Positions 26,701 to 41,700 of a DNA stretch of 64,000 nucleotides are shown here, one piece after another. The notes under the pieces are model-generated. The model was not told the DNA's origin and searched no databases. It saw only the letters and a program-made list of their open reading frames with translations. This DNA is from Brachycybe producta. Taxonomy: Eukaryota; Arthropoda; Diplopoda; Playtdesmida; Andrognathidae. Position numbers and translations under genes: made by a program. Position 1 is the stretch's first letter. The number at the start of each line of letters is the position of its first letter. The stretch lies in contig JAUPFP010000009.1 in assembly GCA_036925085.1 (NCBI GenBank), positions 2,276,001 to 2,340,000 on the forward strand, given 5' to 3'.

Positions 26701-29700
26701 TTTTTTTTCATGACAATATCTTAAAAAATAATTTTATAGCAGTTTGAAAACGACCCATTTTTTGTGAGGTTTTTCCAATAAAAATTTCATGAAAAACTAT
26801 TTTCGCCTTTTTCAAACCGTCATAAAAAGTTTATTTTGAAAGAATATCGATCATGAAAGAACTTTTAGCATCATCACTAACTATTCTAGTTTCGAAAACA
26901 TTTTGAATTGTTTCCTAATGTTTCTCTTGAAAAACGTTCGCTTGAAAAATATAAAGTTTTTTCGAAACGTCAGGTTGTAAGCAGTACATACTGGCTTTAG
27001 TATTTTAACAATAAAATAAGTTTTGAGTCCCGAGGATTTAATGGTTTCGTCTCTTGACGATCCATCTCCTAGTTCCACATCAAACTCTCCATTGAGATAG
27101 GCAAAGGTTTTCTCAGAGATGTGAACACGGCTGAAAAGTAAGAAAAATTAAGTTAGAACGCTGAACCATCTGTATTTAAGAGGCTACAGCGCAAAATTAC
27201 TTCGAAAAATCTCCACAAAGAGTACTAGCATCGGTCTTACATTGAGAATATAAACCCTATGTTAATTAATATAAAGAAAAACGTTAATTTTTAAAATACA
27301 GAGTCGCGGCAATATGTTTATTTTTCGTATTTAAATTTATCCAATATTAAGTTTTCAAAGTGCAATGTGCACCTTAAATAGATGCTGATCGAGTGAAAGA
27401 TTGACAAAAAATTGGTAAGTGCGGTTCTATTTTTAAAAACTATTTCAAAATCGCGAATTTCTAACTCTTATGTTAAACTTCATTCACTCCAAATAATAAT
27501 AAAAAAACATCCATGAAAATGTTGGTAAAAATACCTAAAAATAATTTTAAAAACCCACAATTAGACCACAATAAAGCCAACACATTGGCACACGTGCTGA
27601 TTTTTTTTTTCTGGTTTTTTAAAATTATTTTTAGATATTTTATGAACATTTTATTGGTTTAACATCAGAGTTAGAAATTCGCGATTTTGAAATAGTTTTT
27701 AAAAATAGAACCGCACTTACCAATTTTTTGTCATTCTATCACTAGATCAGCATATATTTAAAGTGCACATTGCACTTTGAACCATCAAAATTGGAGAACT
27801 TTAAATATGAAAAATAAACCTATCGCCGCGACTGTGTATTTAAAAATTAACATTTTTTCTTTAACATTGCGCCTATGGGCTCAATAGAAAAACGACGCTA
27901 GCGCTCTTTGTGGAGATTTTTCGAAGTAATTTTGCGTTGTAGCTTCTTAAATATGATTTACTTTATTTCCAGCGTACAACTATTTATTTATGATCAAATT
28001 TTATATATTTTAATTTTAAATTATTGGTTTTTTTAAAGCATGCGTTCATGTATGGATAATTATGCGTAGAGATGTGTCAACGGTTCGGAACCGGTAAAAC
28101 TGCTTCGTCAATTACTGGAACTGATAGAGCCGGTTCGCCAATATAGGTCGAACAGATAAGAACTGGTTCTGAACAGAGTAGATTCGGTTTGGTTCTACGT
28201 TTTGCCACCTCTTGCTAATATGCTGAGCAAATCTGCTAGTGCATATTGGGAACCGGTTCATCAAGATGGACGAACTGATCAGAACCAGTTTCCAAAAAAT
28301 GGCGAACCGATCAAACTGGTTCCGAACCGAGTAGAAACGGTTCGGTTCTACCCATTGCCACCTCTAATCATGCGCTTCTAATAAGAGTTTGTTTTCTAAC
28401 CCTGGTTTGCCTCCACTCTCCATCTTATTGGCAAGTTCCACATCTTTGCTGTAGACATCGAATTGCCATTGACGTTGACCGAAAATTCCGGCTAAAACTG
28501 CTCCAGTGTGGATCCCAACCCTCATATCCACAGGCGACTTCGTCTTCTCTCGAACATATCTAAAGTTAATCATTTACATGGTTAGATTTTCACTAAAGAG
28601 ACCATTACCTCCAAAAAATTCGTTTTCAAAATATTGTCAAGACTTACCCAATGATTTACCAAAATCATTTTTAAAATTTAAATTAACTCGTTAATATAAT
28701 TAAAAAAAATTAAAAATCAATTTACTTCCTATAAATGAATTTTATCAGATAGATGTGCCAAAAAAAAATCTATCTGATAAAATTCATTTATAGGAAGTAA
28801 ATTGATTTTTAATTTTTTTTAATTATATTAACGAGTTAATTTAAATTTTAAAAATGATTTTGGTAAATCATTGGGTAAGTCTTGACAATAGATAGATGTG
28901 CCACCCGTGGGGGTAGTTGGTCCCCTATCGGGTGCCTCCCCAGGTGGCGGATAGGGGAATGCCCGCCAGATATGGAGGGTACTGAGGGCATAAAATACTC
29001 AGGGCAGACCAAAACCAAACCACGCCATTGCCGGTCCCCCAGCCCGGGTGCAAAAGTGGAGGGTCGACGTCAGGTTGGCAGCCGGTTGTAAAGATTTGCC
29101 AAAACATATGATGTTGGTTCGAAATAGTTTTCCGAATATGGCTAGGGCGTCCCCCGCCATAAGCGACGCGCAGCTGCAACGCCCGGTGGCTGTGACAAAT
29201 TGGCAAGGGCTACCCCACAGTGGACGGGTGGGGCTAAAGAAGCGAGTCCAGCATCAACAACAAGGAGGTCTTGGAAGTAGTGGTAGAAGTGGAGGTACTA
29301 AACTTAGGTTTGGCACCTGGAATATAGGGAGTTTGACAGGGAAGACTAGGGAGTTATCTAGTGTTCTAAAGGCTAGGAGGGTAAATGTTGCATGTCTGCA
29401 GGAGACAAGATGGAAAGGGGATAAATCCAGGGACATTGGGGATGGGTATAAATTAATTTATGCAAGTAGTGAGGAGGGTAGAAATGGAGTGGGAATTGTC
29501 CTAGATCAGGAACTCAGACATAGTGTGGTTGAGGTTAGGCGGATAAATAGTAGGCTGTTAGTAGTGAAGGTAGTTTGGGGTGGCATTGTTATAAATGTAG
29601 TTAGTGCATATGGCCCCCAGGTTGGATTAGATACAGCCAGGAAGCTAGAATTCTGGGAACAGTTTGATGACCTAATGTTGGGCCTGAGTAGGAAGGAATG

Positions 29701-32700
29701 GGTCATAATTGGTGGGGACTTTAATGGACATGTAGGTAGAGGTAGGGAAGGGTATGAAGAGGTACATGGTGGGTGGGGCTATGGAGAGCGAAATAAAGAA
29801 GGGGAGAGTATCCTGGAGGCAGCAGTGGCACATAAGTTAATTTTAGCAAACACACTATTCCAGAAGCGAGAGGAACATTTGATTACTTTTAAGAGCAGGG
29901 CAGGAGAATCCCAGATTGATCTCTTCATGATTCGGAGTGAGGATAGAAACAAGTGCAAGGATTGTAAAGTGATACCGAGTGAAAACTTAGCGGGACAACA
30001 TAGGCTAGTAGTGTTAGACCTAAAACCTAGGGGTGCAAAACAGGTGGTCAGACATAGAGGAGAGACAGCAATTAGGTGGTGGGCATTACCAGACAAGGTG
30101 GAAGAGTTTAAGAAAATGGCAGGTAAGATAGCATGGGATTTAGATGGCACTGCAGGAGAGCTGTGGACAAGGGTAGCCCAACAGATCCGTGATTGTGGAA
30201 ACGAGGTACTAGGGACAGTACGAGTAGGGGGTCTCGATTAGACAGAGAAACTTGGTGGTGGGATGAGGAGGTACAGATGGCAGTTAAAAAGAAGAAAGAT
30301 GCTTTCAAGACTTGGTGGCACGATGGAAGCAGGGAGGCCCAGATAGAATACAAGCGTGCCAAGATAGAGGCCAAACAGCAGGTAGCCATAGCAAAGCATA
30401 AGAAATATGCGGACATGTATGCCAAGTTAGGTACCAGAGCAGGAGAAATGGCAGTATATAGAATAGCTAGGGCTCGGGAGAATAAAGGCAGAGATATTGA
30501 AAAGGTGGTGAGTGTTAAGGATAATGGGGGCAAAGTATTGTGGGGTAGGGAGTCAGTACGGAACAGGTGGGGGGAATATTTTAGTAAGCTTATGAATGAG
30601 GGGGTAGTGCAGGAGCCTTTCACTGGAAGAAATAATGATAGAGAAGAAGTGGAGCAGGTTAGGGCTGAGGAAATTGTTCAGGCATTGCGAAAAATGAAGC
30701 TAGGGAAGGCTTTAGGGCCAGATGGGATACCAGTAGAGGTGTGGAAGGTCTTGGGGAATGTTGCCATTTCCTGGCTCACAAAGTTATTCAATAGATTGGC
30801 TATGGGGGATAGAATGCCAGGTGCATGGCGGGACAGCTGGTTAGTGCCTATTTTCAAAGGGAAGGGTGATGTTCAGGAATGTGGGAACTATAGAGGTATT
30901 AAATTGATGAGTCATACGATGAAGCTTTGGGAGAGAGTAATTGAAGCTCGACTACGGGGTAAAACTGCAATTGGGGGAAGTCAGTTTGGGTTTATGCCAG
31001 GAAAATCCACAATGCACCCCATTTTTGCCGTAAGGCAAGTTATTGAGAAGTTTCGGGCTGCCAAGAAAGAGTTACACATGGTATTTATAGATCTAGAGAA
31101 AGCCTATGACAGAGTACCACGGAAGTTATTGTGGGAGGTCTTACAGAAGAAGGGGGTGGGTGAGAGTTATATAGATATGGTGAGGGACATGTATAGGGAT
31201 GCACGGACAAGCGTTAAGACTGCCTGGGGGTTCTCTGACAGTTTTCGTGTTAGGATTGGTGTGCACCAGGGCTCAGCACTTAGTCCATATCTATTTATTT
31301 TGGTCCTGGATGAGTTACTGGCAGGGGTGAGGCAGGAGGTCCCCTGGTGTATGCTGTTTGCAGATGACAGTCTTAGTTGGGGAATCCAAATTGGAACTCG
31401 AGATAAGGTTAGAGGAGACTAGGAATGCCTTGGAATCAAAGGGGTTGAAAATAAGTAGGGCAAAAACGGAGTACATGAAATTTCAGTGGGATGGGAAAGA
31501 ACAGTTGAATGAGGGGATTAGACTTGGGGACAGTTTAATGCAGCAGGTGCATGACTTCAAATATTTAGGATCTGTGCTGCAAGATGATGGGAGCTTAGAC
31601 TTAGACATCACTAACCGGATAAAAGCAGGTTGGCATAGGTGGAGGCAGGCTAGTGGGGTTTTATGTGACAGGAAGTTACCTATAAAATTGAAGGGAAAGT
31701 TTTATAGAACAGTAGTCAGACCAGCTATGTTGTATGGGTCAGAATGTTGGGCAATCAAGAAGGTGCATGAGGATAGAATGCAGGTAGCTGAGATGAGAAT
31801 GCTAAGGTTTATGAGTGGGGTGACCAGAAGGGATAGGATCAGAAATGATTTTATTAGGGGTAGTGTAGGGGTAACAAATATAGTAGAAAAGATGCAGGAA
31901 AATAGGCTGCGGTGGTTTGGGCATGTCCTCAGGAGTGGAGAAGATGGGCTGCTGAGACAGGCAATGAACTTAGACCTGGGAATAAAACGGGGTAGAGGAA
32001 GACCCAAGCAAACCTGGGATGTGGTAGTAAAACGGGATATGGTGGCATGTGGGGTCACTGGGGGCTTGGTGCAAAATCGGAACGAGTGGAGAGTTAGAAC
32101 CAGCAAGGCCGACCCTGCTGCTTGCGGGATAAGGTACAGGAAATGATGATGATGATCAGATAGATGTGCCACCAAACAACAGACATTGGCAATGAAAACC
32201 CCACCTCTACTTGGAATCTGTGTTGTCATCTCACATTACTCTTAATTCCCTATTCAAATGCATGTTTTCTCTATTGTAACACCCATTAGTTCGTGATCCC
32301 TCCAGAATGCTAGCCTGGGTGTGCACGACTCATCTCTATTTCTCCCTTTCTCTATATTTGAACTTGATCGGGCGGAGACCACGGTCACTTGGACCTGGTT
32401 ACACCTTGTAGGTGTACACAGGTCCAAGTGTATAAAAGGACCGTGTTTCTCTTTGTTAGATGTCTATTTTCTTGCTCAACTTGTACTACGTCAATTTTTA
32501 TTCGTATCACATCATGGGCATGTGGACACATCTTTAATTCAAATCATTCATTCCTGTATGTCTATGTTTGTGCCGCAAGAATGTGAACTTAGAATATTCT
32601 ACCTTTAGACGAGGAATAAATGTATTTGATTAAGGAATTCTGGAAATGTGAGATTGACAACATTTTCCATTAAGTAGAGGGCTAGACTTTCGTTTTCAGA

Positions 32701-35700
32701 AATTTAAAATGGCGTTGTTTGGTGACTCATCAAAAGTCACTTCATTTTTAAGTTTTTTTTATATTTTAATGACTTATTTTAAATTTTAAAAATCGTTTTG
32801 GTAATCATTGGGTAAATCTTTACAATATTTTGACAAGAAATATCTGGAGATAATGGTCTCTTTTAGACGACTTTGTTAGTCGTCATTGGAGATAGAAAGT
32901 TCATTAACTCTTTTCAATTAATTAATCGTTACAATTGAAAAAAAATTGCGCTAAACTCATAAACATTTCATAGGTTTGACTTCGCAGTTGTTAAGAATTC
33001 GACCCTCAAAGATCACAAGTTGGACTATAGCTAAACTGAACTAGACATTGCAACAGGCAATTAGAAATCGGGACAATCAGAAGTTGGCTCCGCCCTTTTT
33101 ATGACGACTGACAACTTCTAATTGGTTGGTTATGTAGTCTGACGTCACATGCGCCGCCCTTTTCAACGTGAAACCACACAACAAACCAATTAAAGTTTCA
33201 GGTCGTCATAAAAAGGACGGAGCCAACTTCTGTTTGTCCCGCTTTCTAATTGCCTGTGACATTGCATGTCAAACCATTTTATAATTTCGTTTTTTGTTTT
33301 GTTTGCAGTAGCTCTTCATATGTTTATTAATTTTTCTCTCCTCAACAAGAGAGTAATTTACATAAACCGTTAATGTTTTAAACTTTGTCAATTTTAGATA
33401 CATTTTATATTTTTTTTATTGTTTATCTTTCCACTTGTGACAAATGATGTGATGATGGCTCATCACAAAAAGTGCTTGAGGTTTTGTTGTATGTTTTTGT
33501 TTTAAGGAAAATTTTTAATTTTCATCGAGGTTTTCTGTTTTTGTAATAATGTCAAAGTTTCAATGACGCTCTTGAGAAAATCCATAAAAAAACAACTTAC
33601 CAAAAGGAATTATTGTGAAATGAAGCAATGTTTCAGGAAAGGGGGGGGGTGGTTGCGCCAAATTTCCCCCTTTCACAGGGCGCCATATTATCTAAGTCCG
33701 CCCCCGCCCCCTTTGATGTGGACATGTTTTTGAGGTTGCAACAGAGGAAATAAGTTATAAGTTATAACCAGGGCAAGGAGGTTCATGCAAATGCATGTTT
33801 AGTATTCTGGCTCAGAATTAATGCTAGATGAGATAGGAACATGATTAATATCACGCTGAAGCTAAATATATGAATTTTATAATGCATGTTTTTGCATATT
33901 TTGTCATTTTTTTCAAAGCATGCATATTTTGCCAAAATTGGCAAAAAAAAGTGCATAAATTGTAACTTTTGCAATTTTTTTTTTTAAATATAGGTCTCAG
34001 AACGTTTCTGACGTCATGAAAATTGTGGAAATATACTGTATAAGGGGAACATAGAATCAGGTTCATCTTATAAATTAAATTAACAATGAACTTGATACAA
34101 ATGATACGCTGCACCACTTATGCTCCTTGTACAACATCCTTTGATGTTGAGAGAAATTTTTTTCTAAATATTAAAATTTTTTGACAAAAAATCGATGAAG
34201 TTTTGAATTTGAAAATTTAAAAATGTTGCTTGTTGCCATTTTCTTCAATTTCCATGTTTAAAATTTTGAATAAAATTTTTTTATAGTGCATATATTTATT
34301 GGCATATTTAGTTGTTTTTTGTTCCATGAATACGTGCATATTTTGTTGCTTTTAAGTGCATGAACCTCCTTGCCCTGGTTATAACATATACCATGATACC
34401 GGTATTCAAATTGTAATTAAAATATTTTTAAAAATGTTTCAATCAGCAATGTTGCAAATTGAACAAACTTTCAGCTTGGCATTTGTTCAATTTCGAGCTT
34501 GTAAAATTACCTGAAAACAATTTTTTTAAAAAAAAAAAACACGATTAAACCATAGTGAAGCCAACACAGCATTTTAATGGATGTTTTTTTTTTGCTTACG
34601 AGGGCGTACTCAATGGAGTTTAACGTAAAAGTTAAGCCGCTATTCCACTAGCAACTTTTAATGCAATAAAATGTGCAATGTGTCATGCAACTTCCTTGCT
34701 TATACAGTGTAGTGTGATATGACATGCAACATGATAAAACTTTCCTTTTAACTAGTGTCAAACTCCGTCTCATTGAGTTGCACATGTTCAACTTCTGAGA
34801 GACTTTTCACGTAAACTTTCTGACAAACAAGCAGTCAGGCTGTTTGCCGGAAATGACATCAGAATTTTGAATGAATTTCCGGTTTCATGACTTCCGGTTT
34901 ATGAACTTCCTGTTAGGGGCTAATCATAATGGCGTCCTGTAAACAATGTTTGCCTGTTGTCGGGACTCCCATTTTATTTTTCAAAGAGGTTTTAAAAAAT
35001 TGATTGCAACTAAGTTCTAGTTGCAAGTCACATCACAGGTTGCATTGCAAGTTGAATTGCATTAGAGGTTGCTAGTGTAATAGGGGCTTTAGAAATTCGC
35101 GATTTTGAAATAGTTTTTAAAAATAGAACCGCACTTACCAATTTTTTTTTGTCATTCTATCACTCGATCAAGCATCTATTTAAGGTGCACTTTGCACTTT
35201 GAAAACTTAATATTGGACACCTTTAAATTCGAAAAATAAATATATTGCCGCCGCGACTGCATATTTTAAAAATTAACATTTTTTCTTTAACATTGGGTCA
35301 ATGGGCTAAATAGAAAAACGATGCTAGTGCTTTTTGCGGAGATTTTTCGAAGTAATTTTTTTGATGCGGCCTCTTAAATTGAGGAGGAACCAACACTAAA
35401 CAAAAAATAACTTTTCCCATTTCTAGTTTTTTTTTATTAATAAAATTCTTACTTGATGGCATCCACCATAGATAACCCCATATGAACACACAGGACAGCA
35501 TGATCACTTCTTTCCTGTGGTGCACCACTGATGCAGTAGTAACAATCACCCAGAATTTTGATGCGAAGTTGATGAAATTTCTAAAAGAAAAAAGAAAAAA
35601 AAAAAAAATCACACAAAAAACACGATTGTTCAGAATTTTTTTTATTATTGATCAATGTGGTGATGTGTCAGATGGTTTTATGAATTTCAAAACATTATCA

Positions 35701-38700
35701 TAACTCAGCAGAACACCCAATTCTACTGAAGACATAAAAGCTAAAAAAAAAATCTAACGACTTTTTGGCCCAAATACAAGAAAAGAAACTTGACACTATA
35801 ATAGAGGTGGGAAAAATCCTAAATTTTCTCGAATCCGAATCCTAAAAGGTTCTCGAATCCCTTGAATCTCCCGAATCTCGAATTCTTCATATAAGAATCC
35901 TATATTATTCATTAAGAAGATACAAATAAATGAAATAATATTAAATATTAAATTATTAATAATTAAAAAACACAGTGTGGCTGCACTCAGGGTCGCCACA
36001 AGGTGGTGATATTGGTGATCCGGTTACCACCGAAATTGCAACAATCGCCGATTTTTTTTGTTAGTGAACGCTTCTATTGGACATCAATAGAGTTAAGAGC
36101 TTACATACACCTCCATCTTGTTGTTTTGAGCAGACGACAATGAGACATATGAGTGTTACTGTGTGGTGTTACTAACCTTGCAATAAATAGTCTCAAAATC
36201 GCTCACTGAAGATACAGTAAAGTGCAAAATGCAATAACAAACTATTATTCTTTAAGTGCTCGCTTTATATAAATTTTGAAAAAGTCCTATTTTTAAATAA
36301 GGTTTAAAATCGTTCGTTTTTAACTCAATGTTAAATCCCTTAGGACCAAAAAACCGTCCCACAAACATATGAAGAACTCCCATTAAAAACGACTTAGAAC
36401 AATAACAAAATAATTAGCACGTGCATTAATCTATTGACTTCATGCTGATTCATGCTTCATGCTTTTTATAAGCTTAGCACGTGAAATTATTTTTTCTATT
36501 AATTATTATGTGACTTGAAACCTGGAGAAAAAAAGTTAAAAAAATCATATTTAAATCAAAAAAGACCACAACGCCTACATTCGGAGAAATTTTGAATTAA
36601 ACGCTGTATATAGGCAGTGCCGGATTAAGGTGGGTGCTATTGATGCTGCAGCTTTAGGCCGATTCCTGAAATAGGCCCAGATGAAAACAGACGATGACGT
36701 TAAACAGTTTACTTAGTAATTTAACTGCGTTTTTTGCAATATCTTGGGGATTCTTGCACTGCTGCATCAGGATTCGAAAGATTCGAAAGACGAAAAAAGC
36801 GCGAAGATTTGAGTTTTATCGAATCTTGAATATTTTTCAAGATTCGCGAGATTCGAGGATTCGAATGTCCTCATCCCTATTTTATAACTTCAATTTGAAC
36901 TCTCTGAACTGTGTTCCAACACATAGAACAATGTACACAAGTACTTAATAAAACAGTTTTTGTTTTGTATTGGAACCTTGCTCAGAGAATCAGAGCCACA
37001 AATAAGGGGGGGGGGGGCATGGGGGCGTTGCACCAGGCATCATGCAGAGGGGTCGTCAAACTTACTTTTTGTAATATATTTAATTTGAAATAATTATTTT
37101 TAATAATTTAATTTTAATTCACGAATAATTATATATATAATATATATATATAATATCCCAGGTCTGTGTGTGTGTGTGTGTGTGTGTGGAGAGTAACAAA
37201 AACCATTGAAGCACGTCGGAATTTATATAAATTTGAATAAATGAACCGTTTTTTTTTCTCAAGGGAGGGGGTGAATGAAATTGAAATGAAAGGAGTAAAA
37301 AAAAAAAAAGAAAAAACGACGCGCATGCGCACAATTGCCTGTGAATTTTGCTCCCGTCATTTATGACGGGTTACTCCACTAGTAACTAATACCATAAGTA
37401 GCCTCCCTACACTTATGCCACACCCAGTGAATCAGCCATTCTTCTTTTTTAATTGTTCCTTTTTAACTTTGCTCTTGTACCTGGGCAGCAAGTTGCAACC
37501 CCTATTAGCCCAGTAGCAAAGATGATGGAAGATCACATTTTTAACGTTTGCAACTATGAAAGCACGAAGAGTGTTATTAAAATGATGTTCAAAAATTATT
37601 CAATGAGGGCATTTTTTTCACTATTGCACCTGGGCATCCTATACTCTTGTTGCGGCCCTGCAGAGAATACAAGTTACATTAAAAGTTCAAAGTGCCAAGT
37701 TTTTCTTCTTGAATTTGGGCCTTTGAGATATAAGAGTTTTTTTTTTTTTTTGCTTGAGTTGGTCGTTGTAAACGGATGAGTTCTATTCAGACCCCAAGAC
37801 ACTTTTTCTCTTTTTTAATGTCTTTTGAGACCGTGAAATAAGATAGCATCAAAATACCAAAAAAAAAAAAAAAGAAGAGGAAGATCCTTCTTCCTTCAGT
37901 CTCATTAAAGCTTCAACTAGGGGCTACATTTGGCGGGCCCCTAGCATATATCTACTTCGTTTACTTGAAGCATAAAAAATAAGACTTCAAATCATCTCCT
38001 CTCCCCATTTCTCTATGCACACCCATATCTTATGTACAAGAAACAAGTCTGGATATTCAGACTTTTTGGAATCAATCCAATATATATATGGACTCAACAG
38101 AAAGGAAGTGGCCAACGTTTCTATTTTGTTGAGTGAAAAGTGTGTCCCTTTTTTTTTTTGGTGACCACCACAGTAACAGGTTATGGTGCGATATTCTCAA
38201 AGAAGTTTTTTTTTTGTTGTGACAGCAAGTAGCAACTTTAAGCCGCTATTACACTAGCAACTTTTGATACAAGAAAAGTTGCAATGTGACATGCAACTTC
38301 AATGTTTATAGTGTGATATGACATGCAACTTGACAAAACTTTATTTTTAACTAGTGTGAGACTCAGTCTCACCGAGTTGTACAGATTCAACAAGATTCAT
38401 ACAGATTCATGTAACTTACAGACAAAACAACCAATCAGGCCGTTTGCCGGAAATGACATATATAACATTGAACGAATTCCCGGTTTTACGACTTTCTGTT
38501 TATGAACTTCCTGTTAGTTGATCACAAACCAAGGGGGGCAGACAGTGAAGAAAATTATGTACGAGATTCCCTAAGATTCACAGCAGATCGTGTGGATGGA
38601 AAGTCATTTTACTTTTTAGCTGCATTTTACTGGATATCCAGAATAGAATTGAAATTTTAAAATTCAGTAAAACGTGAATTAAAAGTAAAATGGCTTCCGA

Positions 38701-41700
38701 TACCGTACGAGATTCACCCGAATGTCGGCCCCTTGAAATAAACGAAGTTTTGAAAACTTGATTGGCAACTAGGTTGCATAGTGTGATATTGAAGTTTATT
38801 ACAAAGTTCTAGTTGCAAGTCACATCACGAGTTGCATTGCAAGTTGAATCGCATCAAAAGTTGCTAGTGTAATAGGGACTTAAAGCATAACCTGAAAGTT
38901 TGTTAGAAGAGTAAAGCCTCGTTTTTACGGTGATACTTTTTTGTGAGAGTAGCTGTCATGAAAGTTGTGATAGTTTACTCTCACGATAGCAACTGCCTAC
39001 ATGTCTTGAAGTAACGTGATAGTTGTCTGTCATGACATTGATGTTTGAAAGCACAAAACACAGCAGTAGTTAAGAAATGTGTTTGAGTCAACAACAGTGT
39101 TGCCTCTCTGCCTTCAGAATCCAAATTTCCCTACAACGTGAATATTTGCCTGTAAGTGGTCACTCAACAACTGTTACTATTGCGACAGTTTTGTATGCAC
39201 GGTGATAGTAATCATGATAGTTACTATCACTATCGCAATAGTTCTATCAACTATCTAGTCAAACGAGACAGTGTGATAGTGCTATCAACTATCATGTGGT
39301 CTGCACTATGATAGTTCTGGCGATAGTTGCTGTCATGACAGCAACTATCATCGTGAAAACGAAGCTTAAAGGAGCATTTACCAGTGAGCTGAAGAAGAGA
39401 ATTGTATGAGCTGAAGCGGAAATGCATTTAAGCTCCAATTTACTGCTTCAGCTGAAATATTTCATCTTCAACTTAAATGTAAATGTCACAGGCAGTTGGA
39501 TCCAGCACATACTATTCGTTTGCCCTGCCCTTTTACAGCCCTTTTATGAGCATCAGAGGTATTGGAGCATTGGGGATTCGACATGCGTTGTACATTGGAG
39601 TCATGATAGAGGAACAGCAATTTCTAATTGGTTGATATTTGGTCTGACGCTCATAAAAGGACTTGCAAACGAATAGTATGTGCTTGATCCAACTGCCTGT
39701 GACATTTACATGTAAGTTGAAGATTAAAGATTTCAGCTGAAGCAGCAAATTGGAGCTTGAAATGCATTTCAGCTTATATCTAATGTAGTTAGGTATTTCA
39801 GCTCCTTTGTAGCAGCTGGTCAACTAGTGATTTCATTATCACATGATACCCGTCAACCAATAATAACGTAAAATCGGCATTACATGCAAATAATTATCTC
39901 ATCAAGGCCACGTAAATATGGAGCCCTGTTGAGGACATTGAAATAAATAAATTTGACTCGGACTCTTTCTGGAGATCTCGACTTACTATCTGGAGATCTC
40001 GACTTATATTCTAGACTTACGCTTCAAATCACTGTATACATCTGCAGAAGTTAAGTGCTGTTAGGTTAGGTTAGGTACTTAACTTCTGCAGATGTATACA
40101 GTGATTAGAAGCGTAAGTCTAGAATATAAGTCGAGATCTCGAGCTAGTAAGTCGAGATCTCGAGCTAGTAAGTCGAGATCTCGAGCTAGTAAGTCGAGAT
40201 CTCGAGCTAGTAAGTCGAGATCTCGAGCTAGTAAGTCGAGATCTCGAGATAGTAAGTCGAGATTTTGAAAGAGTCCGAGTCAAATTTATTTATTTCAATG
40301 TCCTCAACAGGGCTCCGTAATATGATGTCGACCTTGTGTATTAAAATAAATTCATTGCAGTGCATGGATCTAATTGTATGTGAACTGACAAGCTGAGTTG
40401 TCCTGTCTCAGCACCACTGGCGTAGCTAGGCACCCGCAGGACCCGCAACTGCGGGGGGGGCGCAGCAGGTTTGGGGGCGCAAAAACAAAATGAAAGTCGA
40501 TTTATTTTCGAAAATAAATCGACTTTCATTTAATATTTACTTTTAAAAACTACATAGTTGCACTAGTAAATATTCATGGGAGGGGCGGGCAGTGGCGTAG
40601 CTAGGGACCCACCAGACCCGCAACTGCGGGGGGGGGGGGCGCAGGAAGTTTGGGGGGCGCAAAAAACAAAATGAAAGTCGATGTATTTTCAAAAATAATT
40701 GAATAAATTAAGCAAGTGATTCCGAATCACTCGCTTAATTTATTCAGTTATTTTCAAATATAAATCGACTTTCATTTCGTTTATTGTGCTTAGAAATTTT
40801 TATAGGGGGTACTATTTTGATGAACAGCAGAAAGGTCCGAACAACAGTACGAACAGTCGGAAAAATAGTAGGAGCAGTCCGAAGGTTTGGTTTAGTAAAA
40901 TTAAGTTGTTGCAGGGGGTCTGGGGGCGCAGACCCCGACTTTTTTTTAAAGAATTATTAAATCAAATTAGTCCATTGTTCCGACTGTTCTGTAATTTGTT
41001 CAATGGGAGGAACGGTCGGAAAAATGGACAAATTTGATTTAATAACGCTAAAAAAAATGGGGGGCTGTGCCCCCCCAGGCCCCCTGCAACAAGCTTCATT
41101 TTACTAAACCTAACCTTCCGACTGTTCTTACTGATCCGCCGTTCATCAAAATAGCACCTCCCCCCAGTATGAGGCTAAGTGGAGGGGGACTTAAAGGGAG
41201 CGCAACGTTTTAAGCAGCCCCGGCGGGGGGGCAAAGTTTTACGCGGCGGGGGGGGGGCGCAACGAAGCCTAGCTACGCCACTGCTCAGCACGTGTGCCAA
41301 TGTGTTGGCGTCACTGTGGTTTAAGTACTTGTGGCTTTTTAAAGTTATTTTTACGATCATTTTAATGGATGAAATGTTTTTCTTATTTGGGCGTACTCAA
41401 TGGAATTTAACATAAGAATTAGAAATTCGCGGTTTTGAAATAGTTTATAAAAATAGAACCGCACTTACCAATTTTTTGTCATTCTATCACTCGATCAGCA
41501 TATATTTAAGGTGCACATTGCACTTTGAAAACTTAAGATTGGACAACTTTAAATATGAAAAATAAAACATTGTCACCGCAACTGTGTATTTTAAAAATTA
41601 ACATTTTTTCTTTAACATCGGATCTATGGTCTCAATAGGAAAACGATGCTAGCGCCCTTTATGGAAATTTTTCAAAGTAATTTTGGGAAGTAGCTTCTTA

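Larger units (their letters stand above)
28906..32157 (+). mobile_element. Full-length RTE-type non-LTR retrotransposon (LINE)
   Basis: 3,252 bp bounded by a 16-bp duplication AGATAGATGTGCCACC (28890-28905, 32158-32173). It has a GC-rich 5' leader, an endonuclease then a reverse transcriptase, and a short (TGA)n-like tail instead of poly(A), as in the RTE clade. It lies antisense to the cyclase. Two frameshifts break the polyprotein. Confidence 0.92.
28594..32874. mobile_element. Family A element copy 3, hosting a LINE and an LTR-like insertion
   Basis: Left end TAAAGAGACCATTACCTCCA, right inverse ending GGTCTCTTTTA. Interrupted by a fold-back and LINE (to 32157) and by 32276-32612. Confidence 0.72.

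Noticed and set aside
29506-32229. Minus-strand frames of 60-175 codons opposite the LINE
   Set aside because: Shadows of the reverse transcriptase and endonuclease coding frames.
37453-37779. 108-codon frame on the plus strand
   Set aside because: No recognisable domain, poly(T)-encoded Phe run at the end, and no supporting exon neighbours.
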